Source: Candidatus Gastranaerophilales bacterium | Lineage (GTDB): Bacteria > Cyanobacteriota > Vampirovibrionia > Gastranaerophilales > Gastranaerophilaceae | Assembly (NCBI GenBank): GCA_944325545.1 | Contig: CALVAM010000007.1 | Location: 1-64,000, forward strand | DNA: 64,000 nucleotides | Direction of reading: 5' to 3' | Shown: positions 7,731-17,566 of the stretch, in pieces | Layout: each line of letters starts with the position of its first letter | Numbering within the stretch: position 1 is the first letter of the stretch | Translations under genes and position numbers: made by a program | The notes under the pieces: model-generated | Told to the model about the DNA's origin: nothing | Databases searched by the model: none | What the model saw: the letters and a program-made list of their open reading frames with translations, nothing else

Positions 7731-7759
7731 ATTTTAAAAAAAAAATTAGTATTTGTCAC
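7731..7759 (-). promoter_or_regulatory. Promoter of spmA, leaderless type
   Basis: On the minus strand GTGACA (7759-7754) and TAAAAT (7736-7731) are 17 bp apart. The -10 box ends 6 nt before the spmA ATG, so the predicted transcript starts at or next to the start codon. The -35 box overlaps that of the plus-strand promoter. Confidence 0.6.
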
Positions 7760-7781
7760 TATTTTTGTATTAGTATATAAT
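7753..7781 (+). promoter_or_regulatory. Promoter of the giant coiled-coil gene
   Basis: TTGTCA (7753-7758) and TATAAT (7776-7781) are 17 bp apart. The start codon is 36 nt downstream. The -35 hexamer overlaps the -35 of the divergent spmA promoter (TTGTCAC reads GTGACAA on the other strand), so the two promoters may compete for polymerase. Confidence 0.75.
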
Positions 7782-7817
7782 AGGTAGAGAATATAGAGGT
7801 TGGGATAAAGTAGGTAT

Positions 7818-10800
7818 ATGGCAGATATAAATAATTTTTCACAAATAGAAGAGAATTTTGATACTATTAAAACTTTATTGAATTCTATAAGGGCTCAAGG
7901 TATTTTAAATACTTCTGATGTTGATAAGTTGCTTTCAGGTATAAATTCTAAGCTGGAAAGATTGAATACTGGCGAAGATATTGATTTGATTAAGATATTT
8001 TTGTCAGAACTGAAGCAAAATTTGGATGAACGTCATAGTGTTTTAATTTCAAAATTCGGGGCAATAGAGTCTTTATTTACTAATTTGTTGAAAAATAGTG
8101 CAGATTCTTTAAAATCAAGTGAAGTTAAAGAATTATTTGATATTGTTGCAACTAATTTATCTGTGTTTTCTCGTGAAGTAGTTTCTCAAAAAGAAACTTT
8201 AACTGATATTATTTTACGCCTTGATTCGATGAGATCTGATGACTCTTTGAAAAAAGACGTTGTAAAAAATATTGCTGTTTTAAAAAATGATTTGGAACAT
8301 CTAAATAACGGATTTGATTCAATTGTTTTGAGTTTAAATGAAAATTTTAAAACTCTAATAAAAACTTTATCTAATGTAGATCAGTCTGATGCAATAAATA
8401 AGTTTGGCAGTGAAATTGCAGATGTTGTTGCAACTTCAAACTCTATTTTATCTGCAATTCAGTTATTAGATAAGAAAAATCTTCAAATAGAAGATTCTAT
8501 TAAAGTTTTAGCAACTCAAGATGATTTGTCCAGTACTAAAAAGTGGATCAGTGATTTAGCCGTACAACAAAATAACTTAAATAATGCTATCGAGGCTCTG
8601 TCTGATAAGTTTTATAAAGTAGATAATTTAGCTGAAAAAATTGATGCTTCGGTCAATATTGTTGTAGGATTAAAATCTTTAATATCTGATAATAGTGAAG
8701 AATCTTCAAAATTAATCTTAGCTAGTTTAGATAAAATAGAAAATTCTATCAAAGATGATATAACAGCTTTGAATGTTGAAGAATTTAAAGAGTTGGTAAA
8801 ACAAGCTTTAAATAGTTTAATGGATGGAACATTGAAACAAGATGTTTCTATAGATAATTTAAAAACTGAAATTGATAAATTAGAATCTTCAATAAATATA
8901 TTAGCATCAAGTATTAATGTTCAAGAAATAGTTTCATTGATAAAAAATTTAAAAGATTTTGTTACAGAACAGTTTGGGTTAAATACTGATAAAGTTATTA
9001 AAAAGATTGATATTAATGCCGATAAAACTATTGCTGAAATTGTTTCAAAGACACAAAATTTAGAAGATAAATTTAAAGAAATTTCATCAGAGGTTTCTAA
9101 TTTATGTGTAACTAATTTTGTTGAAATATCTGATAGTGTTAAAGCATTAAAATCAATATTATCTCAGCTTGATGAAAATTATGTTTCTGGAAATAATGCT
9201 ATTTTTTCTAATATAACTGACAGGTTGGCTGTTTTTGAAAATAGTTTAAAATTATCATTGGATAAACAAGAAGATTTTGTTTCTAATTCAGCAACAAAGC
9301 TTGTAGAACAATTAAATGAGGTAAAAAATTTATCAGGGGTTTTAGACTATAAATTGGATGCGTCTGTAATTGAGCTTAACAATGCAAAAAGAGAGTTTTC
9401 AGAATTAAAAACTTCTGTAAATGAAGTCTTAGGTTTAGATTTTGTTACTGCTGTGAAGGATTTAAGAGTAGATCTTTATGCTTCAAAGCAAGATTTAACA
9501 AATGTTGTCGAAAATTCTGCATCTGAAATTTCTGAAAAGCTTACTAATGATTTATTTAGTAAGTATGAGCTTTTGGTTAGTAAATTAGATAGTATGGAAG
9601 ATGCTTTTAAAAGTCTTCAAAAAATTTCATTAAATGATATAAAGCAATTATTAGACGGATTATCTTCTTCTCTTCTCGATATTTTATCATATGTAAGTAA
9701 TCAAAAAGATTTTGATATTGTTTCTATTGATAAAAAGTTGGAGAGTGTTACTGAATCAATAAAAGATAATAATTTGAATTATATAGAAGATGTAAGATCT
9801 ATTGTTGAAGTTATTAAAACTCAAGTTGAAGCAAATTTGATTCAAATTCAACAAGATACAATTAATAAAGTAAATGAATTAAATTCTACGATATATAAAT
9901 CTGAAGGTAGTATTAAAGAAGAAATAAAGTATTCTTACAATAAATTGTTAGAAATTCAAGATAAATTTACTGATATAGAAAATTCAATATCATTAAATAA
10001 TGAGAAGTTGACGACGGATATTTCTGATATTTTAAATTTTTCAAGTGAGTTTCGTAAAGATTTTGAACAAAAATTATTGAATTTAAAAAGTATATTTGTA
10101 GATAAGGTTGAAGAGTTTAAAAATGAAATTTCTTGTGAAAATACAGATAATTTGAGTGAAGTAAAATTTGTATCTGAGGATTTATTTACAAAAACTATAC
10201 AAGCTAATGAGGCTTTAAATAATGGTTTAAAAGGTGAAATTATTCAATTAATCGGAAGTTTAAAATTAAACATAGAAGAGTTAGCGGAGCAAATTATTGC
10301 AACTACTTTAAAAATTGAAACAGGAAATAAAGAAGTTTCAAATAATATTAAGTTAAATCTATCAAGTAGCTTGAAGTCTTTTGTTGAATTATTAACTGAG
10401 AAATTAGATAGTTTAGACAGTGGAGTTAAAAATAAAACAATAGAAGTTGAAAATAGTGTGCATATATTAGAAAATTCAATGAATTCTTCTTTAAGTTCAC
10501 TAGAGGGTATGTTGTCGGATTTAAAAACTGCTGTTACTTCTTCTGTGGGGAATTATACCAATGATTTACAAAAAGACAGTAGAGAAGTAAAAGATCTCGT
10601 TGTGGGTTTGAATGAAAATATACAAAATGTTCATTCTGATATTGATGCATTGAATGAAAAGACAACAAAGTCATTGTCATCTGTTTTAGCACAAATTTTA
10701 GATAATTTTGTTGCGTTAAAAACTATAATAACAACAATTAGTGAAAATTCTGCAAACAATATGAATGTCTTATTTGAAGATGTAAAAAAAGAATTTGAAG

Positions 10801-13800
10801 ATATTGGAAATTTAATTAATAATGTTGATTCTAATATTGATGAAGATATTACAAGACAAATTTCAATAATAGAAGATAAATTTGAACTTTTGGAAAAAAG
10901 AATAAGTGATTCATTTGAGCAATCACAAGATTTATTATCTAACGCGATTAAAACAGGTTTAGATGATGTAAATAGTGATTTAAGAGATACATTAACTCAA
11001 AAATTAGACGAATATGTTGCTAATTTTGATAAGTTGTTTACCAATTTATTAGAAAGTAATAAAAATCAAGTAGAATTTGTAAATTCTAGCGTAAAGTCTT
11101 TAAATACTGTATTGGGAGAAGCAATACAAAAACAAAATAAAGATATAGATATTAGATTGTCAAGTGTAGTTGATACTTTTAGATCAATGTTGGATGATAA
11201 TTTAAAAGTATCTTCTGATGAATATGAAAATTTGAGATCAAAATTAGCGGATTTATTTATTGGAATTGAACAATCAAATAAAAATATGATGTCAGATTTA
11301 AAAGCACAGTTTGACGATATAGTTAAATTTATTGATTCAGGCTTGGAAATACAATCTCAAGAGGTTGAAAACAGGGTATCAGACGTATTTACAAATATTA
11401 ATGATTTGAAAGATTCTATTTTGAATTTAAGTGGTTTGGCTAAAGAGAAATATGATATCTTATTGAATTCTGTTGACTTGGTCAGAAAGGATTTAGTAAG
11501 TGAGTTAGATACAACCAGGACTTATGTAGCAGAACAGAATTCTTCTATGATACATAGTTTGAGTAATAATTTAAGCGAAGATTTAAATAGTTTGTGTACT
11601 AAGCTTACTGATTTTATAAAGGATCAAGCTGTAAAAATAGAAAATTCAAATATTGAGTGTGTGTTGAATTCAAATAAGGATTTTGTGCTTGCTGTTAAAT
11701 CTTTAGAAGAAAAATTCTCTAGTTATTCAGAAAATATAAAAAATGGTATTGATGTAAACTCATTAGATTTAAAGTCAGATTTAGATAAAACTTATAATTT
11801 ATTGGATGATATTAGAAATTCTTTTGAAAAGGATATATTAAATCAATCAGAGACTATAAAGATAAATGTAAATAATTTGGAAACAACTATTACAAATTCT
11901 TGGGAAGAAGTTGAAAAGTCTATAGATGAAAAAGTTAATAATTTACTTGTGACATATACGGATTTGTCTGCTGGTGAGTTACAATCTTTAGAAGCTTTTG
12001 TTGATAAAATTTTGCAAAAATTATTGGATGTAAAGGCGAATTCAAATGATTGTGCAAATTTAGTAAAAGATTTTGTTAAACAAGAGATCAATTCTGTAGT
12101 TTCAGAGTTGGAGAAAGAATCTGACTTAATAATTTCTGATGTAATAGCCCAATTTAATTTGTTTAAGGATATTCAAAAAGATGAGTTGTCAAAAATGACT
12201 CTTCATCTAGAATCTACAATAGAAGATTATGTATATAATCATATTAATGATTTAAAATCTTATTTAGATGTAAAAACTGATAATACTGTAATCAATCATA
12301 AATTAGATAGTTTGATAAGCGATATAGATTCATCTGTAGATTCTGTACTAAATAATTTAAATAAATTACTAGAAACAAATGTTTTCGAAACAACTATTTC
12401 AGATTTAAAGAAAACAAATGAAGTTTTAGTTAGTACTATGTCTGATAACTTAAATGAAAAAATAGAAAAATTTATAACTGATAATATTAAAAAAGATATA
12501 GAAGAAAAATTTACTATATTTGATAAGAAATTTATAGATACTATTGTCGAAAATTATGAGGAGATAAAGTTAGTATCAACAAATTATAATTCATCTCTTG
12601 AAAGTTTAAAAGAGTTTTTAACTAATTTTGTAGATAAATTTAACCAAACAAAAAATGATTTGAATAATAATATATCAGATGTTTTAAATGGTATAAATAT
12701 TTCGATTGGAGAATTAAATAAAAGTTTCATAGATTTAAAGGCTCAAATTTTAAATAAATCATTTGACGAGGCTTTTCAAGCATCAATGAATACTCAAATT
12801 CGCGGAATAGAAGACTTGATATCACGTCAGTTTGGGTATTTGGAAGATATTAGTACTTTGTGTTGTGATAATCTTCCTGAATTAACGGAAATGAATGCTA
12901 TAGTTAAACATGGAATTGTTGTTTCTATAGATGCTCTTAGAAATCAATTGGATGATAGTTCTAAAAATATAGATAAATTGTTAAAGGATTTTAAGACAGA
13001 TGTGATAACACAATTTATTAATATATTTAATCAAATATCTTTTGTAGCAGAGCAAGAAGAAATAGTTGATTTTATTCAGGAAAAGCATTCTGAATTGATT
13101 ACGGTTTTAAGTCATATTGTAACAAATTTTGATGGAATAGATGGTGTAAAAGATTCTGTTACTGTAATTGATACAAAAATTGAAAATATAAAAGATGATA
13201 TAAAATCAATAAATGAAAAAATATCTTCGATAATGTCCTCAGAAGAGGATGTTGATTATGTGTACAGTTTGCAAGATTTAGAATCTGATATAGCAAATTT
13301 ACGTTTGATATTGGAAGATGTAAAAAAATCTAATAAATCAGAGGAATTACAAGAGTTACAAAAATCAACAGAAAATATTTATAATTTGGTTGAATCTTTA
13401 AAGGATAGTTTTCCTAAGTTTGAATATGATGAATTTAAGCAAGATTTTGAAGCATTGACAGAAGACATTGTAAGTATAAGTACAAGAACGAATAAGTTGA
13501 TATTGGCTTCTGATGAATCTTATAAAACATTACAGGATAATTTGCAGGATTTTAAACTAGTAATAAACGATTTGGATGAAAGGACCAGAAATTTTGCACA
13601 AGAAGCAGGATTTGATAAAATAGATAATAAATTATATTCAATAAATCAAATGATACAAAATGGTGCTAAAACAAACCAGGTATTTAATCAGGTATTTGAA
13701 TATTTAGCAGAGTGGGTTGATAAAGCAGGCGAAAAAATAAATAAAATTTCTGATAAAGTAGAAACATTAGATGAAATTGGTCAAATAAAAGTAATGTTGG

Positions 13801-14195
13801 AAGATTTAAAAGTCAGTTCGGAAGATAATTCTGAAAGTATTGAACTTATTGAAGCCTTAGGTAATATTTTTGATAAGCAGGTAAAGAAAATTTCATCATT
13901 AGAAATGAAACTAGATAGAATGATAGTTGAAACAACAATAAATAATAAAAATAATAAAATAGATATGTTACCAATGGAGACAACTCTAAATAAGTTTTTA
14001 GTAGCAATAGATGATAAGTTTTCTTCTCAACAAGAAAAGATAAATGTTTTAGAATCAAAGCTTGAAGAAGTATTGTCAATAGTAGATTCAAAAGATACAA
14101 CGCAGCTAACTAAAAAAGTCGGTGGTATGGATAGACAAATTGCGAAATTGAATAAGAGTATTGAAAAGATAGCATCTCATGTTGTTGAAAAATAA
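7818..14195 (+). CDS. Giant coiled-coil protein, 2125 residues
   Basis: The frame is unbroken for 6.4 kb. The protein is almost wholly heptad-like helix, rich in Leu, Ile, Asp, Glu, Lys, Asn and Ser and poor in Pro, Gly, Cys and Trp. No signal peptide, membrane segment or catalytic motif is visible. The helix is broken near residue 1675 by DISTLCCDNLPELTEMNAIV and by a few Gly/Pro positions. The C-terminus is a basic coil (QIAKLNKSIEKIASHVVEK). It could be a cytoskeletal, scaffold or chromosome-associated protein; long fibrous proteins of this type also occur as surface or gliding components. The next gene overlaps its last 17 bp, so it is co-transcribed with glcD, cutA and others. I recognise no family. 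Confidence 0.9.
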   Translation: MADINNFSQIEENFDTIKTLLNSIRAQGILNTSDVDKLLSGINSKLERLNTGEDIDLIKIFLSELKQNLDERHSVLISKFGAIESLFTNLLKNSADSLKSSEVKELFDIVATNLSVFSREVVSQKETLTDIILRLDSMRSDDSLKKDVVKNIAVLKNDLEHLNNGFDSIVLSLNENFKTLIKTLSNVDQSDAINKFGSEIADVVATSNSILSAIQLLDKKNLQIEDSIKVLATQDDLSSTKKWISDLAVQQNNLNNAIEALSDKFYKVDNLAEKIDASVNIVVGLKSLISDNSEESSKLILASLDKIENSIKDDITALNVEEFKELVKQALNSLMDGTLKQDVSIDNLKTEIDKLESSINILASSINVQEIVSLIKNLKDFVTEQFGLNTDKVIKKIDINADKTIAEIVSKTQNLEDKFKEISSEVSNLCVTNFVEISDSVKALKSILSQLDENYVSGNNAIFSNITDRLAVFENSLKLSLDKQEDFVSNSATKLVEQLNEVKNLSGVLDYKLDASVIELNNAKREFSELKTSVNEVLGLDFVTAVKDLRVDLYASKQDLTNVVENSASEISEKLTNDLFSKYELLVSKLDSMEDAFKSLQKISLNDIKQLLDGLSSSLLDILSYVSNQKDFDIVSIDKKLESVTESIKDNNLNYIEDVRSIVEVIKTQVEANLIQIQQDTINKVNELNSTIYKSEGSIKEEIKYSYNKLLEIQDKFTDIENSISLNNEKLTTDISDILNFSSEFRKDFEQKLLNLKSIFVDKVEEFKNEISCENTDNLSEVKFVSEDLFTKTIQANEALNNGLKGEIIQLIGSLKLNIEELAEQIIATTLKIETGNKEVSNNIKLNLSSSLKSFVELLTEKLDSLDSGVKNKTIEVENSVHILENSMNSSLSSLEGMLSDLKTAVTSSVGNYTNDLQKDSREVKDLVVGLNENIQNVHSDIDALNEKTTKSLSSVLAQILDNFVALKTIITTISENSANNMNVLFEDVKKEFEDIGNLINNVDSNIDEDITRQISIIEDKFELLEKRISDSFEQSQDLLSNAIKTGLDDVNSDLRDTLTQKLDEYVANFDKLFTNLLESNKNQVEFVNSSVKSLNTVLGEAIQKQNKDIDIRLSSVVDTFRSMLDDNLKVSSDEYENLRSKLADLFIGIEQSNKNMMSDLKAQFDDIVKFIDSGLEIQSQEVENRVSDVFTNINDLKDSILNLSGLAKEKYDILLNSVDLVRKDLVSELDTTRTYVAEQNSSMIHSLSNNLSEDLNSLCTKLTDFIKDQAVKIENSNIECVLNSNKDFVLAVKSLEEKFSSYSENIKNGIDVNSLDLKSDLDKTYNLLDDIRNSFEKDILNQSETIKINVNNLETTITNSWEEVEKSIDEKVNNLLVTYTDLSAGELQSLEAFVDKILQKLLDVKANSNDCANLVKDFVKQEINSVVSELEKESDLIISDVIAQFNLFKDIQKDELSKMTLHLESTIEDYVYNHINDLKSYLDVKTDNTVINHKLDSLISDIDSSVDSVLNNLNKLLETNVFETTISDLKKTNEVLVSTMSDNLNEKIEKFITDNIKKDIEEKFTIFDKKFIDTIVENYEEIKLVSTNYNSSLESLKEFLTNFVDKFNQTKNDLNNNISDVLNGINISIGELNKSFIDLKAQILNKSFDEAFQASMNTQIRGIEDLISRQFGYLEDISTLCCDNLPELTEMNAIVKHGIVVSIDALRNQLDDSSKNIDKLLKDFKTDVITQFINIFNQISFVAEQEEIVDFIQEKHSELITVLSHIVTNFDGIDGVKDSVTVIDTKIENIKDDIKSINEKISSIMSSEEDVDYVYSLQDLESDIANLRLILEDVKKSNKSEELQELQKSTENIYNLVESLKDSFPKFEYDEFKQDFEALTEDIVSISTRTNKLILASDESYKTLQDNLQDFKLVINDLDERTRNFAQEAGFDKIDNKLYSINQMIQNGAKTNQVFNQVFEYLAEWVDKAGEKINKISDKVETLDEIGQIKVMLEDLKVSSEDNSESIELIEALGNIFDKQVKKISSLEMKLDRMIVETTINNKNNKIDMLPMETTLNKFLVAIDDKFSSQQEKINVLESKLEEVLSIVDSKDTTQLTKKVGGMDRQIAKLNKSIEKIASHVVEK

Positions 14196-15564
14196 TATAA
14201 AGTTAATAAAATCAATATTAGGAAATAATAAGGTTTTGACTTCAAAAGAAGAACTGTATTGCTATGCACAAGATTCAACAAATTCTGGAGAAGATTGTGT
14301 TTTACCGGATTGTGTTGTATTTGTGGAATCAATAGAAGAAGTTCAAGAGATTTTAAAGTTAGCAAATAAAAATAAAATACCGGTAGTATGTAGAGGTGCT
14401 GGAACAAATATGGTAGCTGCTTGTACTTGTCCTTTTGGTGGTATTGTTTTAAATTTTTCAAGAATGAATAAGGTTTTAGAATTTAATCCAATAAATATGA
14501 CAATGCGTGTGCAGCCTGGGGTAATATTAAATGATATAAAAGAATTAGCATTAAAAGAGGGGTTATTTTATCCTCCGGATCCTTCAAATTATAAAGTTTC
14601 AACGATAGGGGGAAGTATCGCTCAATCTTCAAGCGGAGCAAAATCTTTAAAATATGGAACGACAAAAGATTATATTTTAAGTTTAAAAGTAGTGTTAGCG
14701 GATGGAACTTTAGTAACATTAGGGGCAAATACTATAAAAGATGCTGTCGGTTATCATTTAAATCAACTTATAGTCGGTAGTGAAGGAACTTTAGCTATTG
14801 TAGTGGAGGCAGAGTTAAAACTAATTCCGAAACCAGAAACCAGAAGTGTTATAACAGCATATTTTAATTCAATTGAAGAAGCAATGCAAGCTTCTACAGA
14901 AATATTAAAATCTAAAATTTTACCATCAACAATTGATTTTATGGATAGTAATTCTATAAAGACAGTTGAAAATTTTTGTGCAATTGGGCTTGATACTTCA
15001 AAGGAAGCATTGTTAATAATTGAGTTAGAAGGTTTTGAATCGTCTATGGAGTATCAAAAAAATATAGTTTTAAAGGTATTAAAGAATAATAGGGCTGAAA
15101 AATTTGAAATAGCATCAGATGAAATTGAAATAGAGAAAATATGGACTTCAAGGCGGTCAAGCTTTGCTGCCACTGCAAGATTAGCCCCTGATGTTGTTTC
15201 TGATGATATTATAGTTCCAAGAGACAGATTAGCTGAATTAGTTATTGGTTGTAAGAATATTTGTAAAGAAAATCATTTAGATGTGTGTATAGTTGGTCAT
15301 GTTGGTGATGGTAACATTCATCCTCAAGTTGCATTAGACTTAAATAATGATGATAAGTTTAAAAGTTATTTAAGTGCAAAATCTCAAATGTATAAATTAG
15401 CAATGAAATTAGGCGGAACTATATCAGCAGAGCATGGAGTAGGAAAAGAAAAAGTTTCTTATATCGAAAATGTATTAGATAAGAATTCAATTCTAATAAT
15501 GAAACAAATAAAGAAGATTTTTGATCCTAATAATATATTAAATCCTGGTAAAATATTTAAATGA
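14179..15564 (+). CDS. glcD: FAD-linked oxidase, GlcD / D-lactate dehydrogenase type
   Basis: This 461-residue flavoprotein oxidises a 2-hydroxy acid such as glycolate or D-lactate. The N-terminal PCMH-type FAD domain shows CRGAGTNMVAACTCPFGG (71-88), STIGGSIAQSSSGAKSLKYG (141-160) and VGSEGTLAIV (199-208). The C-terminal domain has GHVGDGNIHPQ (about 373-383) and AEHGVGKEK (417-425), whose His residues bind the metal and substrate. The end, FDPNNILNPGKIF, is typical. The ATG lies inside the 3' end of the giant gene (17-bp overlap). GlcD often works with GlcE/GlcF, which are not here, so it may be a stand-alone enzyme. The exact substrate cannot be decided. Confidence 0.9.
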   Translation: MLLKNNIKLIKSILGNNKVLTSKEELYCYAQDSTNSGEDCVLPDCVVFVESIEEVQEILKLANKNKIPVVCRGAGTNMVAACTCPFGGIVLNFSRMNKVLEFNPINMTMRVQPGVILNDIKELALKEGLFYPPDPSNYKVSTIGGSIAQSSSGAKSLKYGTTKDYILSLKVVLADGTLVTLGANTIKDAVGYHLNQLIVGSEGTLAIVVEAELKLIPKPETRSVITAYFNSIEEAMQASTEILKSKILPSTIDFMDSNSIKTVENFCAIGLDTSKEALLIIELEGFESSMEYQKNIVLKVLKNNRAEKFEIASDEIEIEKIWTSRRSSFAATARLAPDVVSDDIIVPRDRLAELVIGCKNICKENHLDVCIVGHVGDGNIHPQVALDLNNDDKFKSYLSAKSQMYKLAMKLGGTISAEHGVGKEKVSYIENVLDKNSILIMKQIKKIFDPNNILNPGKIFK

Positions 15565-15583
15565 ATGAAGAAAGGTAGTTGAA

Positions 15584-15898
15584 ATGGATATAATTGTAAT
15601 ATATTGTACAGTACCTGATAAAAAGTTAGCAAAAGAAATAACAAAAGTTTTAATGAAACATAAGTTAGCAGCTTGTGTTAGCATGATAGAAAATGTAAAA
15701 TCTGTTTTTTCTTGGGATGGAGAAATTTGTGAAGAAAAAGAAATTTTATTAATGATTAAAACTAGACGACCTAATTATGCAAAGATAAAACTCGTAATAG
15801 AAGATATGCATTCTTATAATGTTCCTGAAATAATTGCATTACCTATAGTTGATTGCAGCGAAGAATATTTAAAATGGTTAGTGAAAGAAACAGAATAA
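15584..15898 (+). CDS. cutA: CutA1 divalent-cation tolerance protein
   Basis: This 104-residue protein has the whole CutA1 fold: MDIIVIYCTVPDKKLAKEIT at the start, LAACVSMIENVKSVFSWDGE (about 28-47), then EILLMIKTRR and HSYNVPEIIALPI. The family forms very stable trimers and is linked to copper tolerance, though its true role is debated. An AAGG ribosome site precedes the ATG, and it lies 19 bp after glcD in the same run. The next gene starts inside its 3' end. Confidence 0.95.
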   Translation: MDIIVIYCTVPDKKLAKEITKVLMKHKLAACVSMIENVKSVFSWDGEICEEKEILLMIKTRRPNYAKIKLVIEDMHSYNVPEIIALPIVDCSEEYLKWLVKETE

Positions 15899-16656
15899 AC
15901 AAGATAGTTGATTATTTAGAATCAAATGGTGTACAAGTTAATATTTCAAAGAATAAAGCTCAAGGAAATAAAGGCTTTTTTAGGATTGATAAAAAGTCTC
16001 AGTATAGAATTGATATATCAAAAGAACTTTCAGAAAAAGAGGTTTTGAGAACTTTAGTTCACGAGTATATACATTATGTACATTATAAGTATGATACGGA
16101 TTTTTCGTCTTTAGAGTTTATTTTTCCTGAGTATAATGATAATGATTTAATAGAAAAAGAATTAACCGATATAACAGTAGATTATATTCCTAAAGATTTT
16201 GCAAGTTCTTTATTTAATCAAAAAGAGTATTATCAGAAAGAAATAAATTCTTTATTGGATAAGTTAAAGTCTTACAATTTTGATATTTTAAGAAAGCGTT
16301 CTTATCCTTATCCAATACCATATTTTATAAAATATGATAAAATAAGTTATAATAATAAGGTATATTTATTAGATAATATTTACAGAGATTTTGAGTTTTT
16401 GTCAAACGAAGATGTTATGTATATCAATTTAAAATCATGTCAGTATAAATTAAAAAGAATAAATTCTAAAATTAGTAGGTTGAACAGGTACTATAATAAA
16501 AAATCAGAGTTATTAGCGAGGTTTTGTGAAATATTTTTTTTACAAAAAGAAAAAGCATATAAAATAGCTCCATTATCATCCAGAATTTTTATAAAAAATA
16601 TAGAGAAGCTAAAAATAGATGAATTGAGAATATTGAATAAAATATTGACAACATGA
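15874..16656 (+). CDS. Putative HExxH metallopeptidase-like protein
   Basis: This protein of about 260 residues has LVHEYIHYVHY at residues 62-72, a zinc-binding HExxH motif (H63, E64, H67). It is preceded by YRIDISKELSEKEVLRTL, an arrangement like the ImmA/IrrE or SprT-type peptidases. A possible third ligand is in IEKELTDITVDYI (about 107-119). The C-terminal half is a Lys/Tyr-rich helical region of unknown role. I chose ATG 15874, overlapping cutA by 25 bp, over an in-frame TTG at 15853. No signal peptide, so it is likely cytoplasmic. The substrate is unknown. Confidence 0.7.
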   Translation: MVSERNRINKIVDYLESNGVQVNISKNKAQGNKGFFRIDKKSQYRIDISKELSEKEVLRTLVHEYIHYVHYKYDTDFSSLEFIFPEYNDNDLIEKELTDITVDYIPKDFASSLFNQKEYYQKEINSLLDKLKSYNFDILRKRSYPYPIPYFIKYDKISYNNKVYLLDNIYRDFEFLSNEDVMYINLKSCQYKLKRINSKISRLNRYYNKKSELLARFCEIFFLQKEKAYKIAPLSSRIFIKNIEKLKIDELRILNKILTT

Positions 16657-16705
16657 GTATTTAAAAATTTGAATTTTTTTAGTAGAATATCTTAGGAGCG
16701 AAGAA

Positions 16706-17482
16706 ATGATAATAAGATTAAATAAGAAAACTAGGAAGGAAGATATAAAATTTTATTGTACTGTATTGTTAATTTTTATTCTATTGGTTTGGTTTTGTAC
16801 CCCTCCAGGGAATAAATTTTTTCAATTGTGTTTATGGGGTAATAATACTAGGTATTTAATAGAAAAATATATTAAAAAATCTGATACAAGTGAGTATATA
16901 TTTCATAGAAATAATGCAGTTTACCTTGCACGAATGTACAAAGATAAAAGACAATCAATAAATGAGATGAATTTGGCAATAAAGACGCTTCCATCATTTG
17001 CATCAGATAAAGAATTAAAAAGATTATATAAGGAGAGAGCTCAAATACGTTTAATGGCAAAGGATTATAATGGAGCTTTAAATGATTTTATTAATTCCGG
17101 TAGTGTAAATTTGAGCGATTATTTAACAGTTGCGATGTTATTTAAAATGGGTGGCAATTATCGAGAAGCAATGTCTTATTGCAATGCGATTTTAGAAAAG
17201 GATAATACTGCTTATGCCGGTTATGCTTGCTTATCTGATATCTATGATTCTTATGGAAGACCTGATTATTCTTTAAAGGTATGGAATTTAGCGATAGATA
17301 GAATAGCTTCAAATCCAAAATTTTATGTAGAAAGAGCAAAAATAAAGAAAAAAATGGGTGATATTTCTGGTTATGAAGCAGATATTGCAAAAGCAAAAGA
17401 ATATTCTCCAATGATAAATATAGAAGAATCAATTGTTCAAGATGCAATATCTCCAAAAATTTTAACATTGACTATAAGATAG
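16706..17482 (+). CDS. Membrane-anchored TPR protein
   Basis: This 258-residue protein has one N-terminal membrane segment (about 15-34, FYCTVLLIFILLVWF) and then TPR-like helical pairs. Recognisable pairs cover about 64-95, 105-135 (YKERAQIRLMAKDYNGALND), 136-170 (GGNYREAMSYCNAILEKD), 171-200 (GYACLSDIYDSYGRPDYSLK) and 205-235. Such proteins scaffold protein complexes. The basic N-terminus suggests that the repeats face the periplasm. It has its own AGGAG ribosome site 49 bp after the previous gene and is followed by a long AT hairpin. The specific partner is unknown. Confidence 0.75.
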   Translation: MIIRLNKKTRKEDIKFYCTVLLIFILLVWFCTPPGNKFFQLCLWGNNTRYLIEKYIKKSDTSEYIFHRNNAVYLARMYKDKRQSINEMNLAIKTLPSFASDKELKRLYKERAQIRLMAKDYNGALNDFINSGSVNLSDYLTVAMLFKMGGNYREAMSYCNAILEKDNTAYAGYACLSDIYDSYGRPDYSLKVWNLAIDRIASNPKFYVERAKIKKKMGDISGYEADIAKAKEYSPMINIEESIVQDAISPKILTLTIR

Positions 17483-17499
17483 TGATAAAAGAAATTAAT

Positions 17500-17536
17500 T
17501 ATATTAAAACAAACTTTTTATGTTTGTTTTAATATA
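17500..17536 (+). terminator. AT-rich terminator-like hairpin
   Basis: A 15-bp perfect stem (TATATTAAAACAAAC against its complement at 17522-17536) surrounds a 7-nt loop after the TPR gene. The right arm is rich in T. It probably ends the run that began at 7818, before nadB. Confidence 0.6.
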
Positions 17537-17566
17537 TAGTTATGGTTTGTAAAGAGGAAATGTAAA

